Part shown: positions 8,824-19,032 of the stretch, in pieces
How positions within the stretch are numbered: the stretch's first letter is position 1
Layout: the number at the start of each line of letters is the position of its first letter
NCBI RefSeq assembly: GCF_007713465.1
Contig: NZ_VMSG01000001.1
Coordinates: 310,001 to 374,000, forward strand
Length of the DNA: 64,000 nucleotides
Direction of reading: 5' to 3'
From: Pseudomonas sp. H3(2019)
Lineage (GTDB): Bacteria; Pseudomonadota; Gammaproteobacteria; Pseudomonadales; Pseudomonadaceae
Notes under the pieces: generated by a model
Told to the model about the DNA's origin: nothing
Seen by the model: the letters and a program-made list of their open reading frames with translations, nothing else
Database searches by the model: none
Program-made: the position numbers and the translations under genes

Positions 8824-10224
8824 TCAGAGAATACGTACGCGCAGCGAGCGGCCTTTGATCTTGCCGTCGTTCAGGCGCTGCAAGGCTTGCTTGGCGATCC
8901 CGCGCTCCACGGCGACATAGGCCTGGTAGTCGAAGATCGCGATCTTGCCGACCTGGGCGCCTGGAACGCCGGCGTCGCCGGTCAGTGCGCCAAGGATGTC
9001 ACCCGGGCGAACCTTGTCTTTACGGCCAGCACCAATGCACAGGGTGCTCATGGCCGGCAGCAGCGGCGCGCCGCCCTGTGAGGTCAGGCTGTCCAGTTGA
9101 TCCCAGCTCAGCGGCGACTTCTGCAGTTGCTCGATGGCTTGGGCGCGATGGGCTTCGGACGGCGCTACCAGGCTGATGGCGATGCCTTTCTCACCGGCAC
9201 GACCGGTACGGCCAACGCGGTGGATGTGGATTTCCGAGTCGCGGGCCAGTTCGACGTTGACCACCATGTCCAACGCATCGATGTCCAGACCACGGGCGGC
9301 GACGTCGGTGGCGACCAATACCGAGGTGCTGCGGTTGGCGAACATTGCCAGGACCTGGTCGCGATCACGCTGTTCCAGGTCACCGTGCAGGCCAACGGCC
9401 GAGATGCCTTTGGCGGTCAGGTGGTCGACGGTTTCCTGCACTTGCTGCTTGGTGAAGCAGAAAGCGACGGTGGATTGCGGGCGGTAATGGGCGAGGACCT
9501 TGACCACCGCGTCCATGCGTTCTTCCGGCGAAATCTCGAAGAAGCGCTGTTCGATCTGCGTGTCGTCGTGGAACGCCTCGGCTTTCACTTGCTGCGGGTT
9601 ACGCATGAACTTCGATGCCAACTGCTTGATGCTCACCGGGTAAGTGGCGGAGAACAGCAGGGTCTGGCGACGCTCAGGGCACTGGGCAATGATTTCTTCG
9701 ATGGAATCGTAGAAACCCATGTCGAGCATGCGGTCGGCTTCGTCGAGGATCAGCGTGTTCAGGCCGTGGAGCACCAGCGAACCCTTGCGCAGGTGCTGCT
9801 GGATGCGCCCCGGAGTGCCAACGATGATGTGCGCGCCGTGCTCCAGCGAGCCGATCTGCGGGCCAAAGGACACGCCGCCACACAGGGTCAGGACCTTGAT
9901 GTTGTCTTCGGCGCGGGCCAGACGACGGATTTCCTTGGCAACCTGGTCAGCCAGCTCGCGAGTCGGGCAGATTACCAACGCCTGGCAGCCAAAGAAGCGC
10001 GGATTGATCGGGTTCAGCAGGCCGATACCGAAGGCGGCGGTTTTGCCGCTGCCGGTCTTGGCCTGGGCGATCAGGTCCATCCCCTTGAGGATCACCGGCA
10101 AGCTTTGCGCCTGGATCGGCGTCATCTGGGCATAACCGAGGGAGTCGAGGTTAGCCAGCATGGCGGCGGACAGCGGCAAAGTATTAAAAGCGGTGGCGAT
10201 GGTGGTCACGGGACTGGCCTGCAA
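8824..10224 (-). CDS. dbpA: ATP-dependent RNA helicase DbpA
   Basis: A 466-residue DEAD-box helicase. The order of motifs is complete: Q-motif (TPIQAQ, about 35-40), Walker A AKTGSGKT (55-62), PTRELA, TPGR, DEAD (in LILDEADRML), SAT (LLFSATYP), and HRVGRTGR in domain 2. The C-terminal 75 residues (RPGDILGALTGDAGV..VGKIAIFDYQAYVAV) form the DbpA RNA-binding domain that targets hairpin 92 of 23S rRNA in known homologues, so a role in large ribosomal subunit assembly follows. It is monocistronic, with a composite repeat right after its stop. Confidence 0.97.
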   Translation of the reverse strand: MQASPVTTIATAFNTLPLSAAMLANLDSLGYAQMTPIQAQSLPVILKGMDLIAQAKTGSGKTAAFGIGLLNPINPRFFGCQALVICPTRELADQVAKEIRRLARAEDNIKVLTLCGGVSFGPQIGSLEHGAHIIVGTPGRIQQHLRKGSLVLHGLNTLILDEADRMLDMGFYDSIEEIIAQCPERRQTLLFSATYPVSIKQLASKFMRNPQQVKAEAFHDDTQIEQRFFEISPEERMDAVVKVLAHYRPQSTVAFCFTKQQVQETVDHLTAKGISAVGLHGDLEQRDRDQVLAMFANRSTSVLVATDVAARGLDIDALDMVVNVELARDSEIHIHRVGRTGRAGEKGIAISLVAPSEAHRAQAIEQLQKSPLSWDQLDSLTSQGGAPLLPAMSTLCIGAGRKDKVRPGDILGALTGDAGVPGAQVGKIAIFDYQAYVAVERGIAKQALQRLNDGKIKGRSLRVRIL

Positions 10225-10266
10225 AACAAAATGTCGCGCAGTGTACCAGCCCTGTGGCCATTCGCC

Positions 10267-11694
10267 CTAAGGCTCTATGTGTTCTTCCGGACGCTTGACG
10301 CGCCGTCCGTCTTCTCTCGACAGTTGCGAGAAGATCGTCGCGGCGAGCATTGCCATGATGCCGACGGTCACAAAGGTCAGCTGGAACGCGCCCAACACCG
10401 TGTTCACGCCATCATTGCCGACCTCTGCCGTGAAGCCGCCCAGCAGGGCGCCGGCGCAGGCAACGCCGAGACTCAGCGACAACTGCGCGACCACTGACAG
10501 CAGGCTGTTGCCGCTGCTGGCGCTGGCGTCGTCGAGGTCGATCAGGGTCACGGTGTTCATCGCCGTGAACTGTAAGGAGTTGATCGCCCCGAGTATCGCC
10601 AACTGCACCAGCAGCAACCAATAAGGCGTCTGCTCGCTGACCAGCCCCATGCTCGCCAGCATGATCCCCAGCGCCAGGGTGTTGCCGGTGAGCACGATGC
10701 GATAACCCAGGCGCTCGATCAGCGGTCGCGCGATCGACTTGGCAAACATCGCCGCCGCGGCCAGCGGCAACATGCTCATCCCCGCCAGGGAGGGCGAGTA
10801 GCCCAAGGCAACCTGTAGCAGCAACGGCACCAGAAACGGCAGGGCGCCGCTGCCGAGCCGGGCGAACAGGTTGCCGAGAATCCCCACGGCAAAGGTCCGG
10901 GTCTTGAACAGTGCGGGTGCGAACAGCGGATTGTCGATATGCCCGGCCCGCAGCCAATAAGCCGCCAGGCACGCCATACCGCCAAACAGCAGCAACATCA
11001 CCCGCAGGTGCGGCAGGTGCAACTCGCCCAGGCCCTCCATGGCAATGGTGATCAGCACCATCGCCGCGCCGAACAGCAGGAAACCCAAGCCATCGAAGCG
11101 CGTTCGCTCACTGCCGCGCAGGTCCGGGATGAACTTCCAGACCGCGTAGCAACCGACCAGCCCGACCGGCAGGTTGATCAGGAAGATCCAGTGCCAGGTC
11201 AGGTATTGCACCATCCAGCCGCCCATGGTCGGACCGATCAACGGCCCGAGCAGGCCGGGAATGGTGATGAAGCCCAAGATCCGCACCAGCTCCGAACGCG
11301 GGTAAGCGCGCAGCACCACCAGTCGCCCGACCGGTAGCATCAATGCGCCGCCCAGCCCCTGAATCACCCGGGCGCCGACCAGCATGGTCAAGGTGCTGGA
11401 GAGCGCACAGAGTAAGGAACCGAGGCTGAACAAGAGGATCGCACCGAAGAAGATTTTCTTGGTGCCGAAGCGGTCGGCGATCCAGCCCGACGCCGGAATC
11501 AGCAAGGCGACCGTGAGCATGTAGGCGATGATCACACCCTGCATGCGCAGCGGGTCTTCGGCCAGGTCACGGGCCATGGCGGGCAGGGCGGTGTTGAGGA
11601 TGGTCCCGTCGAGGGACTGCATGAAAAACGCAATCGCCACCACCCAGGGGACCCAGCGGGCGGTGATGGCATCAAGAGTCGGACGGTTGGGCAT
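10267..11694 (-). CDS. DHA2/EmrB-type MFS multidrug exporter (MdtD-like)
   Basis: A 475-residue polytopic inner-membrane protein with the DHA2 layout. The family motif GWIADRFGTKKIFF lies in the second to third helix loop, and the drug/proton antiporter motif C region (GFITIPGLLGPLIGPTMGG) in helix 5. The closest named relative is MdtD. The ATG at 11694 is preferred over an upstream in-frame start because GAGGT lies just before it and the upstream part is read through a palindromic repeat. It is probably a proton-driven drug or metabolite exporter; the substrate is not predictable. No membrane-fusion or outer-membrane partner is adjacent. Confidence 0.88.
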   Translation of the reverse strand: MPNRPTLDAITARWVPWVVAIAFFMQSLDGTILNTALPAMARDLAEDPLRMQGVIIAYMLTVALLIPASGWIADRFGTKKIFFGAILLFSLGSLLCALSSTLTMLVGARVIQGLGGALMLPVGRLVVLRAYPRSELVRILGFITIPGLLGPLIGPTMGGWMVQYLTWHWIFLINLPVGLVGCYAVWKFIPDLRGSERTRFDGLGFLLFGAAMVLITIAMEGLGELHLPHLRVMLLLFGGMACLAAYWLRAGHIDNPLFAPALFKTRTFAVGILGNLFARLGSGALPFLVPLLLQVALGYSPSLAGMSMLPLAAAAMFAKSIARPLIERLGYRIVLTGNTLALGIMLASMGLVSEQTPYWLLLVQLAILGAINSLQFTAMNTVTLIDLDDASASSGNSLLSVVAQLSLSLGVACAGALLGGFTAEVGNDGVNTVLGAFQLTFVTVGIMAMLAATIFSQLSREDGRRVKRPEEHIEP

Positions 11695-11715
11695 GGGACC
11701 TCGTGTTTTGGAGAT

Positions 11716-11746
11716 GATCGTTCCCACTCTCTGCGTGGGAGCGATC
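11716..11746. repeat. short palindromic repeat, GATCGTTCCCACGC family
   Basis: A 31-base hairpin with one substituted position (GATCGTTCCCACTC and GAGCGATC arm). It sits between the MFS gene start and the pmbA-like stop on the minus strand. Confidence 0.75.
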
Positions 11747-11754
11747 AATTGTGT

Positions 11755-13092
11755 TTACAGGGTCAACGTCAGGCGGCTGACCAGCGCTCCCGGCAACACC
11801 GCCGAGGCCGTGGCCCGTTGGCTGTAGGTGCTGGGCGACAAAATCAGCTCACGCTCACGGGTCAACGCTTCCAGCTGCGTACCGAGCAGGCTGTAGGCGC
11901 TGTCATCGAAGCGCATGGTACTGACCGGTGCCTGAATCTCGCCGTTTTCGACCCAGAAGGTCGCGAAACGGGTCATGCCGGTCAAGCGTGCGGCCGGTTG
12001 GTCCGAGTAATTCAGGTACCACAGGTTGCTGATGTACAGACCGGTGCCGAGCTGTTTGAGAATCTCGGCTTCAGGCAATACACCGGCGGCCATGTTCAAG
12101 GCGCTTGGCGACTCGCCGCCACCGGCACCGTTGGCGGTCAGGCCGTATTCGGCGGCGCTGCGCGAACCCACCAGCCGTTCGCCAGCCTTGCCCGCAACAA
12201 TCAACCCGAGATCGCTGCGCGGGTAGCCTTCGCCGGAAAACGCCGGGCTCAGGGAACCACTGACTTTTTCATCCAGCGAGAGCAAGGGGCTGAAGGCGCT
12301 ATCACCGGCGTAGAGTTTTTGCAGCGGGCTGCTTTTGCTGGCAATCGACTGCGCGGAGAAACCACCCCAGCAGAGCATGCCGACGATCTCTTCCAGCGCG
12401 GCCGGCGCCAGATAGGCGCGGTACTGACCCGGCGCCAACGTGCGCAGTGGCCGCCCCAGGAACTCCAGTTGCTCGCGAGCTTGCTGGAAGCGTTTGGCGA
12501 AACCTTCGCTGTTCCAGTCGTGCCCGGCGTAGCTGGCTTTCACCGCTTGGCCGTTGGCATGGAACAGGCTGAAATCGAAATTGAAGCTGTTGGCCTGATG
12601 CCAGCCAAAGGCGCCGGACGAACTGGCGAAACCCCGGCTGACAGGCCCGGCGGCGTAGAAGCCGACCAGATCGAGACCTTCGGCGGCGCGGGCGATTTCG
12701 GCAACCACCTGCTCGGTGTCCGGCAACGGGTGATCCTGCACGTTTTTGCTCTGCCAGCTCTCGTGGTTGAGCAGCAGATACGGATCCTGCGGCAACAACG
12801 GCAGGGTCTCGCGCAGTTGTTGCAGACCTTCGGCCAGACGCTGAAGGTCGACCTCGGGATCACCGGCGAGGGTGATGCTGAGGTCCGCGTGCCGACCGTC
12901 ATTGATCAGTTTGAAACCGACACTGGCCTGCTGGACCTGGCCAGCCTGACGCACCTTGGCGTGGTTGAAGCGCACAAACGCCGACGATTCAGCGGCGTAG
13001 CTCAGGGTGAACTGCTCAGGCTCGCGCACCGCGCTGCGCAACCAGGCCACCAGTCCTTTGAATTGCTCGACCTGACTCAATGCCGTGCTCAT
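11755..13092 (-). CDS. PmbA/TldE-like subunit (non-catalytic partner of TldD-like protease)
   Basis: A 445-residue TldD/PmbA-superfamily protein that lacks the HExxxH zinc motif, as expected for the PmbA (TldE) partner. In the known E. coli system TldD and TldE form a heterodimer that unfolds and digests peptides. The gene directly follows the TldD-like gene: the upstream stop and this ATG share one base (TGATG), so translation is coupled and equal dosage is likely. Its divergence from the usual PmbA sequence suggests a second, accessory pair rather than the housekeeping tldD-pmbA. The substrate is unknown. Confidence 0.8.
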   Translation of the reverse strand: MSTALSQVEQFKGLVAWLRSAVREPEQFTLSYAAESSAFVRFNHAKVRQAGQVQQASVGFKLINDGRHADLSITLAGDPEVDLQRLAEGLQQLRETLPLLPQDPYLLLNHESWQSKNVQDHPLPDTEQVVAEIARAAEGLDLVGFYAAGPVSRGFASSSGAFGWHQANSFNFDFSLFHANGQAVKASYAGHDWNSEGFAKRFQQAREQLEFLGRPLRTLAPGQYRAYLAPAALEEIVGMLCWGGFSAQSIASKSSPLQKLYAGDSAFSPLLSLDEKVSGSLSPAFSGEGYPRSDLGLIVAGKAGERLVGSRSAAEYGLTANGAGGGESPSALNMAAGVLPEAEILKQLGTGLYISNLWYLNYSDQPAARLTGMTRFATFWVENGEIQAPVSTMRFDDSAYSLLGTQLEALTRERELILSPSTYSQRATASAVLPGALVSRLTLTL

Positions 13093-14534
13093 CAGGCGTC
13101 TCCTCCAAACACGTCAATGTTGCTGAACACGCAGGCCGGCGAAGCGTGGCCGACGCGGATCACCTGATTCGGTTCGCCCTTGCCGCAGTTCGGCGTGCCC
13201 AGCACCTTGAAGGTGCCGACGTCGCCAACGGCGCTGAGGTTGCGCCAGAACTGCGCAGAAATTCCCCGGTAGTTCGGGTTTTTCACCACGCCTTTGAGTT
13301 CGCCGTTTTCAATCAACTGACCCCATTCGCAGCCGAACTGGAATTTATTCCGTGCGTCGTCAATTGACCATGAGCGGTTAGTCGACATCAGCACGCCGTG
13401 TTCAATGCCACTGATTAGCTGTTCGAGCGACTGGTCGCCGGGCTCGATGTTGAGGTTGGCCATGCGGTCGATGGGCGGACGGTTCCAGCCGCAGGCGCGG
13501 CTGTTGGCGACGCCGTCGAGACCTGCACGAAATTGCGACAGCGCACCACCCAGCGGACGAATCAACAAGCCTTCGTGGATCAGGAATTGTTTGCTCGCCG
13601 CCGTGCCATCGTCATCATGACCATAGCTGGCGAGTTGCTCGGGAATGTCCGGGTCGAAGGTCACGTTGAGCAGTTCGGAGCCGTATTGCAGGCTGCCGAA
13701 ATCGCTGGTTTTGACGAAGCTGGTGCCGGCGTAGTTGCGCTCGTCGCCGAGGATGCGGTCCAGTTCCAGCGGGTGACCGATGGACTCGTGGATCTGCAGC
13801 ATCATCTGGTCCGGCATCAGCAGCAGGTCGCGTTTGCCTTGCGGGGTGTTGGGGGCCAGCAGCAATTGCAGCGCCTGGTCGGCGACGTGCGGGCCGGCGC
13901 CGATCAGGCCGCAGCGGCTGATTACGTCTGCGCCGCCTTGCTGGCCGAAGTTTTCGCGGCCCAGGCTGCGGGTCTGGCTGTCGTTACCGTTGTAGGCGGT
14001 GACATCCAGTCCTGGGTAGACGAAGCGTTGCGCTTGACGCAGTTCGGCGCCGGCACTGTTGAGGTAGATCTGCTCGACATGGGTGATGCCGATGCTGACC
14101 TGCCAGTTCACCAGTCGCTCGTCCTTGGGCACGGCGGCGGATTCGGCGCCGAGCAGTTGGTAGCAATCGCTGAGGGACGGGAAGGGTTGTTCCAGATTCG
14201 GTGAAAGGTAATCGGCGCGCTCGCTGGAAACCGTTTGCTGGCGCAGGTCGAGCAGGGCGTGGGCGGCAATCGAGCGAGCCTGTCGTTCGGCGCGGTCGAG
14301 GGCGGCTTGCAGGCCTGATGGCGACAGGTCGTTGGTCGCGGCATAGGCTTCGACGCCATTGACCCGTGCAGTCAGCATCGCCCCTTCGTCACGGCTCAGG
14401 CTTGGAGGCTCGGCAACGTTTTTGCGTACCGACAGGTACTGACCCGATTCGCGCACATAGCGCAGCGAAAAAAACTCGGCGCCCGTGCGCAAGGCAGCGA
14501 AACGCTGCTTGAGCTGGGGGTGGAAATCGAACAT
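13092..14534 (-). CDS. TldD-like metalloprotease
   Basis: A 480-residue TldD-superfamily protein. The zinc site HESIGH (HExxxH, residues 249-254) is intact, and a Cys-containing block near the C terminus (TPNCGKGEPNQ) matches the third zinc ligand region of TldD. It is the catalytic half of a pair with the overlapping PmbA-like gene. Family proteins are cytoplasmic and process modified peptides such as microcins, PQQ precursors or azole peptides. No such precursor peptide is visible nearby, so the natural target here is open. GAGGT lies upstream of the ATG. Confidence 0.82.
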   Translation of the reverse strand: MFDFHPQLKQRFAALRTGAEFFSLRYVRESGQYLSVRKNVAEPPSLSRDEGAMLTARVNGVEAYAATNDLSPSGLQAALDRAERQARSIAAHALLDLRQQTVSSERADYLSPNLEQPFPSLSDCYQLLGAESAAVPKDERLVNWQVSIGITHVEQIYLNSAGAELRQAQRFVYPGLDVTAYNGNDSQTRSLGRENFGQQGGADVISRCGLIGAGPHVADQALQLLLAPNTPQGKRDLLLMPDQMMLQIHESIGHPLELDRILGDERNYAGTSFVKTSDFGSLQYGSELLNVTFDPDIPEQLASYGHDDDGTAASKQFLIHEGLLIRPLGGALSQFRAGLDGVANSRACGWNRPPIDRMANLNIEPGDQSLEQLISGIEHGVLMSTNRSWSIDDARNKFQFGCEWGQLIENGELKGVVKNPNYRGISAQFWRNLSAVGDVGTFKVLGTPNCGKGEPNQVIRVGHASPACVFSNIDVFGGDA

Positions 14535-14553
14535 GCGGGGACCTCCCTATTTA

Positions 14554-14665
14554 GATCGTTCCCACGCTCTGCGTGGGAATGCAGCCAGTGACGCTCCGCG
14601 TCACAGATCACGAGCGGACGCTGAGCGTCCATTGATGCATTCCCACGCGGAGCATGGGAACGATC
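14554..14665. repeat. composite palindromic repeat, GATCGTTCCCACGC family
   Basis: A full-length composite copy (about 112 bases) with outer GATCGTTCCCACGC arms and internal GTGACGC..GCGTCAC and GGACGC-type hairpins. It lies between the RraA-like gene and the TldD-like gene, which face the same way. Confidence 0.85.
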
Positions 14666-14674
14666 ATCGGTCAG

Positions 14675-15370
14675 TTAAACCGGGCATCCCTTGGCGCGCA
14701 GGATGGCGTCAAACCGATCCGGGTCCAGCGTTCCGGCTTCGATAGCCGCCAGCGTAGCCTTTTCTCGGGCCAGCAGGTCGTGGCAACGCACCAGCAGTTC
14801 CGGCAGTTCGCTGCGCGATGCAGCCACCACGCCGTCACCGTCGCCAATCATCAGGTCTCCAGGGGCAACCAGCATGCCGGCGCAGGAAATCGGTACGTTG
14901 ATTTCGCCGCCACCGTCGGTGCTCGGGCCACGGTGTACGCCGCCGATGGCGTAGGCCGGCAGTTCACCGGTTTGCCACTCGTCGAGGTCACGCAGGGCGC
15001 CGTTGATCACCACGCCGACGATCCCGGCCTTGAGGGCCATGGCGCGCATGATGCCGCCGAACACGGCGCGGGTCAGGTCGGCACTGCCGTCGATCACCAG
15101 CACGTCACCCGGGCGGGCCATCTGCATGGCTTTGAGGATCATCAGGTTGTCGCCGGGACGCACGCGAACCGTCAGGGCACTGCCGAGCATCGGCGCATTG
15201 CCGTGGAAGGCTTTCAAACCCAGGCCACCGACGTTGCGACCCAGACAGTCGCTGACGGCCGCTGCGGGGATCTTGCTGAATTCCTTCAGCCACTTCGGAT
15301 CGAGGGGTTCTACGTTGGGATTGATCAGGTAGCCGGTGGGCCATTTGCTCGAAGACACGACATCAAACAT
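14675..15370 (-). CDS. RraA-like protein / 4-hydroxy-4-methyl-2-oxoglutarate aldolase family
   Basis: A 231-residue RraA-fold protein. The family signature GDVLVIDGSADLTRAVFGG (about 90-110) and the later GxxR-D block (VINGALRDLDE) are present. These carry the pyruvate and divalent-metal site in HMG/CHA aldolases, so a pyruvate aldolase or oxaloacetate decarboxylase activity is possible. True RraA regulators of RNase E are shorter, about 160 residues; this longer form resembles metabolic members. It stands alone between two composite repeats. A role in the neighbouring betaine pathway is not indicated. Confidence 0.75.
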   Translation of the reverse strand: MFDVVSSSKWPTGYLINPNVEPLDPKWLKEFSKIPAAAVSDCLGRNVGGLGLKAFHGNAPMLGSALTVRVRPGDNLMILKAMQMARPGDVLVIDGSADLTRAVFGGIMRAMALKAGIVGVVINGALRDLDEWQTGELPAYAIGGVHRGPSTDGGGEINVPISCAGMLVAPGDLMIGDGDGVVAASRSELPELLVRCHDLLAREKATLAAIEAGTLDPDRFDAILRAKGCPV

Positions 15371-15499
15371 GAGTAAGCCTCGTGGCCAGCCAAGTGGCGG
15401 CTTGTCGATGGGGGGCGGGGGGTGAAACGTTTGCGCGGTGACTAGAGTAGGCCTGCGCGGGGGCTAGGATCAAGGGTGAAAGGGGGAAGGGGGTGAAGT

Positions 15500-15605
15500 G
15501 ATCGTTCCCACGCTCCCGCGTGGGAATGCCGCCATGGACGCTCTGCGTCCGCCGGTGACGCAGAGCGTCACGGGATGCATTCCCACGCAGAGCGTGGGAA
15601 CGATC
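15500..15605. repeat. composite palindromic repeat, GATCGTTCCCACGC family
   Basis: A full-length composite copy, about 106 bases, with the same arms and inner hairpins as the copy at 8714-8819. It lies 11 bases beyond the betA stop and could act as the 3' end hairpin of the betIBA transcript. Confidence 0.85.
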
Positions 15606-15616
15606 TGGGAACTCGA

Positions 15617-17320
15617 TTACTGCGCCGTAGGGCCCACTTCACGCAACGGCTTGCCACGTACCGGGGCGTCGCCCGCGACGTAGTACTTGGCCTTGCTGCG
15701 AGGCAGTGGCTGACGACCACGGATCTTGTCGGCGATTTTCTCGGCGATCATGATCGTTGGTGCGTTCAGGTTACCGGTGGTGATCAGCGGCATGATCGAG
15801 GCATCGACTACGCGCAGGCCTTGCATCCCGTGGACGCGACCCTGGCCATCGACCACAGCCATTTCGTCGGTGCCCATTTTGCACGAGCAGGACGGGTGGA
15901 ACGCGGTTTCGGCGTGTTCACGGATGAACTTGTCGAGCTGCTCATCGGTTTGCACCTCGATGCCTGGGCTCAGCTCGCGACCACGGAACGCGTCGAGTGC
16001 CGGCTGCTGCATGATTTCACGGGTCAGGCGGATGCCATCGCGAAATTCCTGCCAGTCTTGCTCGGTGGCCATGTAGTTGAACAGGATGCTCGGGTGCTGG
16101 CGCGGATCCTTGGACTTGACCTGGATGCGGCCACGGCTTGGCGAACGCATGGAACCCATGTGCGCCTGGAAGCCGTGCTCTTTCACACCGTTGCTGCCGT
16201 TGTAGTTAATCGCCACCGGCAGGAAGTGGTACTGAATGTTCGGCCATTCGAAGTCCGGACGCGTACGGATAAAACCGCCAGCTTCGAACTGGTTGCTGGC
16301 GCCGATACCGGTGCCATTGAACAACCACTCGGCGCCAATGGCCGGCTGGTTGTACCAGAGCAGCGACGGGTACAGCGAAACCGGCTGGGTGCACGCGTAT
16401 TGCAGGTACAGCTCCAGGTGGTCCTGCAGGTTCTCGCCGACGCCTGGCAGATCGTGAACCACCGGAATGTCGAGGCTCTTGAGCAGCTTGGCCGGGCCGA
16501 CGCCGGAGCGTTGGAGGATTTGCGGCGAAGCAATCGCGCCGCTGCACAGCAACACTTCTTTGCGTGCACGGGCTTCAACCGGCTCTTCGGCGCTGCCCAC
16601 CAGGTAACGTACGCCGACTGCACGCTTGCCTTCGAACAGAATCTTGTCGGTCAGGGCGTGGGTGACGATGTTCAGGGTCGAACGCTTTTTGGCGATGTCC
16701 AGGTAGCCGCGTGCGGTGCTGGAGCGACGGCCTTTAGGCGTCACGGTACGGTCCATCGGGCCGAAACCTTCCTGCTGGTAACCGTTCAGGTCGGAAGTCG
16801 CGGGGTAACCGGCCTGCACGCCTGCTTCAACCATCGCGTGGAACAGCGGGTTGTTGCCGGCTTTAGGCGTGGTCACGCTGACCGGGCCTTCGCCACCGTG
16901 GTAGTCGTTCGGGCCGATGTCGCGGGTTTCCGCTTTGCGGAAATACGGCAGGCAGTCCAGGTAGCTCCAGTCTTCCAGGCCAGGGTTTTTCGCCCAGCCG
17001 TCGTAGTCCATGGCGTTACCGCGGATGTAGCACATGCCGTTGATCAGCGAAGAACCGCCGAGGCCCTTGCCGCGACCGCATTCCATCCGGCGGCCGTCCA
17101 TGTGTGGCTCTGGATCGGTCTCGTAGGCCCAGTTGTAGCGACGGCCTTGCAGCGGGAACGCCAGTGCCGCAGGCATTTGCGTGCGGAAGTCGAAACGGTA
17201 GTCCGGGCCACCGGCTTCGAGCAGCAGGACGGTGACGCCTTGGTCTTCAGTCAGACGGGTCGCCAGGGTGTTACCGGCAGAGCCGGCCCCGATGATGATG
17301 TAGTCATACTCTGTGGTCAT
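15617..17320 (-). CDS. betA: choline dehydrogenase BetA
   Basis: A 567-residue GMC-family flavoprotein that oxidises choline to betaine aldehyde at the membrane and can also take the aldehyde on to glycine betaine. Visible hallmarks are the FAD-binding [13 protein letters not shown] at residues 10-22, the GMC signature [14 protein letters not shown] (about 80-93), and the C-terminal HPSCSCKMG and [12 protein letters not shown] blocks that hold the catalytic His and Asn. The start at 17320 gives the usual length and has GGAGA upstream; an upstream in-frame ATG would read into the spacer repeat. It is the last gene of betI-betB-betA, separated from betB by a 144-base spacer with an inverted repeat. 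Confidence 0.96.
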   Translation of the reverse strand: MTTEYDYIIIGAGSAGNTLATRLTEDQGVTVLLLEAGGPDYRFDFRTQMPAALAFPLQGRRYNWAYETDPEPHMDGRRMECGRGKGLGGSSLINGMCYIRGNAMDYDGWAKNPGLEDWSYLDCLPYFRKAETRDIGPNDYHGGEGPVSVTTPKAGNNPLFHAMVEAGVQAGYPATSDLNGYQQEGFGPMDRTVTPKGRRSSTARGYLDIAKKRSTLNIVTHALTDKILFEGKRAVGVRYLVGSAEEPVEARARKEVLLCSGAIASPQILQRSGVGPAKLLKSLDIPVVHDLPGVGENLQDHLELYLQYACTQPVSLYPSLLWYNQPAIGAEWLFNGTGIGASNQFEAGGFIRTRPDFEWPNIQYHFLPVAINYNGSNGVKEHGFQAHMGSMRSPSRGRIQVKSKDPRQHPSILFNYMATEQDWQEFRDGIRLTREIMQQPALDAFRGRELSPGIEVQTDEQLDKFIREHAETAFHPSCSCKMGTDEMAVVDGQGRVHGMQGLRVVDASIMPLITTGNLNAPTIMIAEKIADKIRGRQPLPRSKAKYYVAGDAPVRGKPLREVGPTAQ

Positions 17321-17347
17321 GAGATCTCCGGGAGCTGCAAGCTTCAA

Positions 17348-17447
17348 GCTTCAAGCTGCAAGAAAAAGCAGCGAGCGGTGTTTCTTCGGATGAGGTGCGG
17401 CAAGCACAGGCTGCTGTTGATCTTGCTTCTAACTTGCAGCTTGAAGC
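17348..17447. repeat. inverted repeat between betB and betA
   Basis: Perfect 15-base arms, GCTTCAAGCTGCAAG at 17348-17362 and its complement at 17433-17447, enclose about 70 bases. The left arm is preceded by a further partial copy (AAGCTTCAAGCTT). It occupies the only sizeable spacer in the bet operon and may lower betA output or protect the betIB part of the message; this effect is inferred. Confidence 0.75.
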
Positions 17448-17464
17448 TTGCCGCTTGTGGCTGA

Positions 17465-18937
17465 TCAGAACACTGATGTGTAATCGCCCAGCTCGACCTG
17501 TACCGATTTGATGCGGGTGAAGTTGTTCAGCGAGCTGATCCCGTTCTCACGGCCCACGCCCGATTGCTTGTAGCCGCCGACCGGCATCTTGGCGTCGGAC
17601 TCGCCCCAGGCATTGATCCAGCAGATACCGGCTTCCAGTTGATGAATCACGCGGTGCGCGCGGTTCAGGTCGCGGGTCACGACGCCGGCGGCCAGGCCGA
17701 ACTCGGTGTCGTTGGCGCGGCGGATCACTTCTTCTTCGGTTTCGTAAGTCAGGATGCTCATCACCGGGCCAAAGATTTCTTCACGAACGATGGTCATCTC
17801 GTCGGTGCAGTCGGTGAACACGGTCGGTGCCACGAACGCGCCTTTGGCGAATTCGCCTTGGGTCAGACGCTCGCCGCCGCACAGCAGGCGCGCGCCTTCT
17901 TCCTTGCCTTTGGCGATGTAGCCCAGCACGCTTTCCATGTGGGCGAAGCTGACCAGCGGGCCGAAGTTGGTGTTTTCGTCTTGCGGGTTGCCGACGCGGA
18001 TGCGCGCAACGCGTTCCACGATCTTGGCTTCGAAAGCGGCTTTCAGGTGGCTCGGTACGAACACGCGAGTGCCGTTGGTGCAGACCTGACCGGAGCTGTA
18101 GAAGTTGGCCATCATCGCGGTGTCGGCGGCGCGATCGAGGTCGGCGTCGTCGAAAATGATCAGCGGGGATTTGCCGCCCAGTTCCATGGTCACGTCTTTC
18201 AAGGACGAACCGGAAGCACTGGCCATGACCTTCTTGCCAGTGTCGGTGCCGCCGGTGAAGGAGATTTTTTCGATGCGTGGGTGCTCGGTCAGCCAGGTGC
18301 CGACTTCACGGCCGCTACCGGTCAGAACGTTGAACACGCCCGCTGGCAGGCCCGCTTCGGTGTAGATCTCAGCCAGTTTCAGGGTGGTCAGGGAAGTGAC
18401 TTCGCTTGGCTTGAAGATCATCGCGTTACCGGCTGCCAGGGCTGGAGCGGATTTCCACAGGGCGATCTGGATCGGGTAGTTCCACGCGCCGATACCGGCC
18501 ACGATGCCCAGTGGCTCGCGACGGGTGTAAACGAACGAGGTGGTGCGCAGCGGGATTTGCTCGCCTTCGATGGCCGGCACCAGGCCTGCGTAGTATTCCA
18601 GCACGTCAGCGCCGGTGACGATGTCGACGTAGCGGGTTTCGGAGTACGCCTTGCCGGTGTCCAGGGTTTCCAGGGCGGCCAGTTCATCGTTGCGCTCGCG
18701 CAGGATTTCAACGGCACGACGCAGGATGCGCGAACGCTCCATTGCCGTCATCGCTGCCCAGATTTTCTGGCCCTTTTCGGCGCTGACGACAGCGCGCTCG
18801 ACGTCGGCGAAGGTTGCACGTTGCACTGTGGCGAGAACTTCACCGTTAGCCGGGTTGATGGCTTCGAAGGTGGCGTCGCCGCTGGCAGAGGAGTAACCGC
18901 CGTCGATGTAAAGTTTTTGCAGTTCGAAACGGGCCAT
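17465..18937 (-). CDS. betB: betaine aldehyde dehydrogenase BetB
   Basis: A 490-residue aldehyde dehydrogenase that oxidises betaine aldehyde to glycine betaine with NAD(P)+. The catalytic Cys lies in [13 protein letters not shown] (about residue 286) and the general base Glu in [12 protein letters not shown] (about 252). The GxxxxG cofactor turn reads [12 protein letters not shown]. The start at 18937 is chosen for GAGGA upstream and for the standard N terminus [13 protein letters not shown]. It lies 95 bases downstream of betI on the same strand, as in other Pseudomonas bet operons. Confidence 0.97.
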   Translation of the reverse strand: MARFELQKLYIDGGYSSASGDATFEAINPANGEVLATVQRATFADVERAVVSAEKGQKIWAAMTAMERSRILRRAVEILRERNDELAALETLDTGKAYSETRYVDIVTGADVLEYYAGLVPAIEGEQIPLRTTSFVYTRREPLGIVAGIGAWNYPIQIALWKSAPALAAGNAMIFKPSEVTSLTTLKLAEIYTEAGLPAGVFNVLTGSGREVGTWLTEHPRIEKISFTGGTDTGKKVMASASGSSLKDVTMELGGKSPLIIFDDADLDRAADTAMMANFYSSGQVCTNGTRVFVPSHLKAAFEAKIVERVARIRVGNPQDENTNFGPLVSFAHMESVLGYIAKGKEEGARLLCGGERLTQGEFAKGAFVAPTVFTDCTDEMTIVREEIFGPVMSILTYETEEEVIRRANDTEFGLAAGVVTRDLNRAHRVIHQLEAGICWINAWGESDAKMPVGGYKQSGVGRENGISSLNNFTRIKSVQVELGDYTSVF

Positions 18938-19032
18938 AGAGTCCTCGCAAGTGCATTGGTGATTGGTGTGAGCCACTGGGCGTGCCGTAAAGCCTGGGCA
19001 CGTTGATCAGTCGCCGTTCAGGGGCCGAGCGG

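Noticed and set aside
15575..17464. A 629-codon plus-strand frame over betA
   Set aside because: It starts inside a palindromic repeat and is His/Arg/Val-rich in the way expected of a shadow of betA, which is unmistakable on the minus strand.
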